Source of the DNA: Alphaproteobacteria bacterium
GTDB taxonomy: Bacteria; Pseudomonadota; Alphaproteobacteria; JAGOMX01
Assembly: GCA_016742295.1 (NCBI GenBank)
Contig: JACVCA010000041.1
Coordinates: forward strand, 1 to 8,490
Direction of reading: 5' to 3'
DNA length: 8,490 nt
The stretch's first letter is position 1; each line of letters starts with the position of its first letter. The notes under the pieces were generated by a model. The model was not told the DNA's origin, did not search any database, and was given only the letters and a program-made list of their open reading frames with translations. Positions 6,480-8,490 of this stretch are shown in pieces. The translations under genes and the position numbers were made by a program.

Positions 6480-6506
6480 CATTTTATATTTTGAAAGGAA
6501 AGTTCA

Positions 6507-7085
6507 ATGACGATTATTTATCGTGCTGATAAAGGTGCACCTTTAACGAGTAATGAACTCGATGGTAATTTTAAAGATTTAGCTGAACGCATCCTTGCAC
6601 TTGAGACAACGCCCCTGCAAGCGGAAAGTATTGCTAAAATTGAAGTGCAAGGAGATCTGATGACCGTAACCGGAAGTAAAGGTACGGTCTTTGGTCATTT
6701 TCCTTTGCCGAAAGTTATATTTCACCCGCGGGGTTCGTGGCGCTCGGAAATGTCTTATGCTGTTTATGACCTGGTGAGAGTGAAGGCTAAGCTTTACATC
6801 TGTCAAAGTCCTCATATCAGCACCGAATTTCAAAGTAATAAAAAATACTGGCAACTCTTGGTAGACTGGGGGGAAATTCGTCAAGGTAAAGTTCTACCTC
6901 ATGCCCCCTCTATATCCTCATCTCCGCCTTTAAAACGCTTAAGCCTTTATGAAAAAAAGACGCTTCCTAAAACGCCAGAAATTGGTGAATTAGGCATGTT
7001 AATTGACGATAAGTTAGGGATTATAGTTGTCTATTCCGATGGAAACGCGTGGTTAAGGCTTAGTGATCAACAATCAATTCATTAG
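6507..7085 (+). CDS. Putative phage tail fibre/accessory protein with CBM-like module
   Basis: A 192-residue protein. The N-terminus 'MTIIYRADKGAPLTSNELDGNF' followed by a short helix 'KDLAERILALE' is the widely shared start of phage tail-fibre-associated proteins ('YR..KG.PLT..E.DGNF..L..R...LE'). Residues about 75-118 form an aromatic module (W78, Y84, Y87, Y97, C99, 'PHIS', W115) of CBM5/12 type, close in pattern to one in the 627-residue protein. The C-terminal 60 residues end in 'GELGMLIDDKLGIIVVYSDGNAWLRLSD', a beta-hairpin pattern common at the ends of fibre-like phage proteins. AAAGGA (6494-6499) lies 7 bases before ATG. Likely an adhesin or distal tail component; the glycan target is unknown. 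Confidence 0.65.
   Translation: MTIIYRADKGAPLTSNELDGNFKDLAERILALETTPLQAESIAKIEVQGDLMTVTGSKGTVFGHFPLPKVIFHPRGSWRSEMSYAVYDLVRVKAKLYICQSPHISTEFQSNKKYWQLLVDWGEIRQGKVLPHAPSISSSPPLKRLSLYEKKTLPKTPEIGELGMLIDDKLGIIVVYSDGNAWLRLSDQQSIH
6729..6860 (+). other. CBM5/12-like aromatic module within the 192-aa protein
   Basis: Residues about 75-118 read as a compact beta module with W78, Y84, Y87, Y97, W115 and a Cys at 99. It is the second copy of the pattern at residues 341-383 of the large tail protein. Family naming is by motif resemblance only. Confidence 0.5.
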
Positions 7086-7087
7086 AC

Positions 7088-7214
7088 TTCGCAACTCTCT
7101 CCCATGGATGATTGCAGCGTTGCTCCGGTGCTCGAATCCTCATGTACTTTATGTACACTGCGGTTCTGCGCTCCGTATGCTCCTTGCACTCCTCTCATAG
7201 AAGCGAGTTTCGAA
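7088..7214. repeat. Intergenic GC-rich repeat element bounded by imperfect inverted repeats (MITE-like)
   Basis: TTCGCAACTC (7088-7097) and GAGTTTCGAA (7205-7214) are inverted repeats with 9 of 10 matches and frame a 127-base non-coding element richer in G+C than its surroundings. Its centre has TGTAC-TTTAT-GTACA (7143-7157), flanked by loosely complementary arms (CGGTGC.. on the left, GCGCTCCG on the right), so the whole could fold as an imperfect hairpin. It shares words with 113-160 in the opposite orientation. No target-site duplication or ORF is seen. It fills almost the whole gap between the fibre-like gene and the lysis cassette. Confidence 0.5.
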
Positions 7215-7242
7215 AAAAGTGTATTAACAAGGAGGATCCCTC

Positions 7243-7479
7243 ATGGCATTTGACATCAAAGATTTAATTCGAACCCTTGGTAGCCTTGAAGCTCATATTT
7301 CATCATTAAACCAATCAATCAACGATATCAAAACAATGTTTGAGGCAGCCCGAGACCGTATCCTTATTCTAGAACGACAAAACTCATTCTGGCAGGGAGG
7401 AATCGGTGCTGGGCTTGCTGTTATTGCGGTATTTGGGAACATTTTAACATTGATTTTATCATATTTAATCCATCCATAA
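7243..7479 (+). CDS. Small lysis-cassette membrane protein, coiled coil plus one TM (XhlA-like)
   Basis: A 78-residue protein: residues about 5-48 form an amphipathic helix with heptad-like hydrophobics ('LIRTLGSLEAHISSLNQSINDIKTMFEAA'), followed by W51 and a single membrane helix at about 53-75 ('GGIGAGLAVIAVFGNILTLILSYLI'). This layout matches XhlA-type (PF10779) phage lysis accessory proteins and similar small pre-holin proteins, which sit in the inner membrane and help time lysis. A very strong AAGGAGGA (7229-7236) lies 6 bases before the ATG. The next gene, a holin, starts 14 bases after its stop. It might itself act as a holin or antiholin. Lysis role from context: fairly sure; exact family: moderate. 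Confidence 0.7.
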   Translation: MAFDIKDLIRTLGSLEAHISSLNQSINDIKTMFEAARDRILILERQNSFWQGGIGAGLAVIAVFGNILTLILSYLIHP

Positions 7480-7493
7480 GAAAGGAATTTAAA

Positions 7494-7961
7494 ATGATTA
7501 CACTTTTAGGCTCATTTTTGGGATTTTTCAGCAGTGCTCTGCCTGAATTTATTAAAATCTATCGTGACCATAAAGACCGAGACCATGAACTTGCAATTAT
7601 GGATCGCCAAATTGAAAGAACACAAAAGGGAGATACGCAACGTTTAGAGGAAATCCAGATTTCAAGTGAGGCACAGATCAGCCAAGCGATGTACAGACAT
7701 GCCCGTAAAACAGGTGTGCGCTGGGTGGATGCTTTGGGAGGTACGGTTCGTCCTTTGATCACTTATGCATTTTTCTTGCTGTATGCTGGGGTTAAAATTG
7801 CGCAAATTTTAATTGTCTATAAGACGATGAGTCTTCAAAATTGGACGGATGCGTTGGTTTACGCCTGGCATCTTGAAGATCAAGCGCTCTTCGCAACGGT
7901 TATCTCATTTTGGTTTGGACAGCGTATGCTTCATAAAAATCGTTCAGGGTGGAGCAAATGA
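7494..7961 (+). CDS. Phage holin, 3TM GTA-type (PF11351-like)
   Basis: A 155-residue protein matching the 'holin of 3TMs, for gene-transfer release' family. There is a hydrophobic N-terminus (about 2-20), a charged cytoplasmic helix ('IKIYRDHKDRDHELAIMDRQIERTQKGDTQ', about 22-51), then the diagnostic 'VRPLITYAFFLLYAGVKIAQIL' membrane segment (about 86-107) and a final 'ALFATVISFWFGQRML' helix (about 132-147). The family's hallmark strings RPL(I/L)TY and FWFGxR are both visible. It would form inner-membrane holes that let the downstream endolysin, which lacks a signal peptide, reach the peptidoglycan. AAAGGA (7481-7486) precedes ATG by 7 bases. Its stop overlaps the endolysin ATG (ATGA), so translation is probably coupled. 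Confidence 0.85.
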   Translation: MITLLGSFLGFFSSALPEFIKIYRDHKDRDHELAIMDRQIERTQKGDTQRLEEIQISSEAQISQAMYRHARKTGVRWVDALGGTVRPLITYAFFLLYAGVKIAQILIVYKTMSLQNWTDALVYAWHLEDQALFATVISFWFGQRMLHKNRSGWSK

Positions 7962-8398
7962 AACAACTGCAAACAAGTAAGAGAGGTATTGAAATGATTA
8001 AGCAGTTTGAAGGTCTAAAGCTACGATCCTATCTTTGTCCCGCAGGTTATAAAACGATTGGTTATGGCCATATGAAGCGCTTTGCGATTTCTTCAGATGA
8101 AGAAATAACTGAAGCTCAAGCTGAAAATTTACTGCAGGACGACCTCCTACGTACGGAAGCTTCTCTAAGACGCTTAATCTATGCACTCTTATCTCAAAAT
8201 CAATTTGATGCGCTTGTAAGTTTTACTTTCAATCTCGGGGCAGGGGCTTTGCAACGGTCAACTCTACGAAGGAGAGTAAATGATCAATGTCATGATGAGG
8301 TACCTCGGGAATTTAGGCGTTGGATTTTTGTAGGTGGAAGGCGGAGCCTCGGTCTTTTAAGGCGTCGAAATGCAGAGATAGAGCTTTATTGTGCTTAA
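7958..8398 (+). CDS. Phage endolysin, GH24 lysozyme (T4/P22/R21-type)
   Basis: A 146-residue peptidoglycan muramidase. The GH24 active site is clear: E18, then 8 residues, C27, then 5 residues, T33, inside 'FEGLKLRSYLCPAGYKTIGYGH'. This is the E-C-T version of the E-D-T triad, as in R21/P22-like endolysins. Further family marks are 'FDALVSFTFNLGAGAL' (about 84-99) and the C-terminal 'REFRRWIFVGGRRSLGLLRRRNAEIELY' (about 116-143). Length is normal. The protein has no signal peptide or SAR helix, so export should depend on the holin. The chosen start is ATG 7958, overlapping the holin stop, with GGAG at 7951-7954; an in-frame GTG at 7949 would add only 3 residues. No Rz/Rz1 spanin follows in the window. 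Confidence 0.92.
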   Translation: MKQLQTSKRGIEMIKQFEGLKLRSYLCPAGYKTIGYGHMKRFAISSDEEITEAQAENLLQDDLLRTEASLRRLIYALLSQNQFDALVSFTFNLGAGALQRSTLRRRVNDQCHDEVPREFRRWIFVGGRRSLGLLRRRNAEIELYCA

Positions 8399-8407
8399 AA
8401 ATAATTT

Positions 8408-8429
8408 AGGTAGAGTTTATGCTCTACCT
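8408..8429 (-). terminator. Hairpin terminator of the convergent minus-strand gene
   Basis: AGGTAGAG (8408-8415) and CTCTACCT (8422-8429) form a perfect 8-base-pair stem with a 6-base loop. On the minus strand it is followed by AAATTATTTTTAA, a T-rich tract, so it reads as an intrinsic terminator leftward. On the plus strand no T-run follows, so termination of the lysis genes here is less certain. A second small stem, AGCC-TTAG-GGCT, lies at 8431-8442. Confidence 0.55.
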
Positions 8430-8490
8430 GAGCCTTAGGGCTTCATACTCTTCTAGCTCTAAAGGAAAAGTAATGACATAAACAGACAGG
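8424..8490 (-). CDS. Partial 3' end of a convergent gene (runs off right edge)
   Basis: On the minus strand a frame is open from the right edge for 21 codons, reading LSVYVITFPLELEEYEALRLR and then TAG (complement of 8424-8426). The stop lies inside the stem of the terminator-like hairpin 8408-8429, the arrangement expected at a real gene end. Twenty-one open codons alone could be chance, and I do not recognise the protein. If real, it marks a change of transcription direction just after the endolysin, perhaps the right limit of the prophage module. Confidence 0.35.
   Translation of the reverse strand, partial: LSVYVITFPLELEEYEALRLR

Noticed and set aside
6579..6884. Minus-strand 101-codon ORF in the fibre-like gene
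   Set aside because: Shadow of the gene with the conserved fibre-type N-terminus and aromatic module.
1..8490. CRISPR array, tRNA or rRNA genes, toxin-antitoxin or anti-phage system
   Set aside because: No regularly spaced repeats, no cloverleaf-like sequence noticed and no recognisable defence or toxin gene; the coding content is phage structural, lysis and one transporter.

Overview
The window is a piece of a degraded, low-GC (about 40% by eye) siphophage-like prophage in a bacterial chromosome. The likeliest host is an alphaproteobacterium, perhaps an intracellular one of the Holosporales/Rickettsiales type. This is inferred from the base composition, a gene-transfer-agent-type 3TM holin, a head-tail set arranged as in alphaproteobacterial phages and GTAs, and a DMT permease of the kind common in such endosymbionts. 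No rRNA, tRNA or housekeeping gene is present to fix the taxon.

Layout. Positions 1-48 (minus) hold the first 16 codons of what looks like an IS5-type transposase running off the left edge. Positions 49-211 are the presumed IS end plus a GC-rich intergenic repeat-like patch. Positions 212-1588 hold three tightly packed head-tail joining genes: a gp6-type connector, a head-closure/adaptor protein and a DUF3168 tail terminator. At 1585-1750, where major tail protein, tail chaperone and tape measure genes would normally follow, there is only a 49-codon ORF and an overlapping open stretch in another frame. At 1751-2254 is a conserved-looking phage tail-region protein. At 2370-3407, on the opposite strand, is a 10-TM EamA/DMT permease with its own putative promoter, splitting the phage operon. 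Positions 3561-7085 carry three tail-tip/fibre-type genes (627, 304 and 192 aa); the first and third share a small aromatic module resembling a carbohydrate-binding module. Positions 7088-7214 form an imperfect-inverted-repeat-bounded GC-rich element. Positions 7243-8398 are a compact lysis cassette: a small coiled-coil/TM protein, a 3TM GTA-type holin and a GH24 endolysin with an E-C-T catalytic triad. The right edge has a convergent minus-strand gene end with a hairpin terminator.

How it works together. The plus-strand genes would supply head-to-tail joining, a receptor-contacting tail tip and host lysis, but the tail shaft genes (major tail protein, tape measure) are missing here and the head genes would lie beyond the left-edge IS. 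The locus therefore cannot encode a complete virion by itself. The retained ORFs are nevertheless long and intact with good ribosome binding sites, which implies either recent decay or retained function. I do not see a clearly new biological system. The most unusual points are the permease inside the tail module, the gene loss at the major-tail position, and the shared putative binding module.
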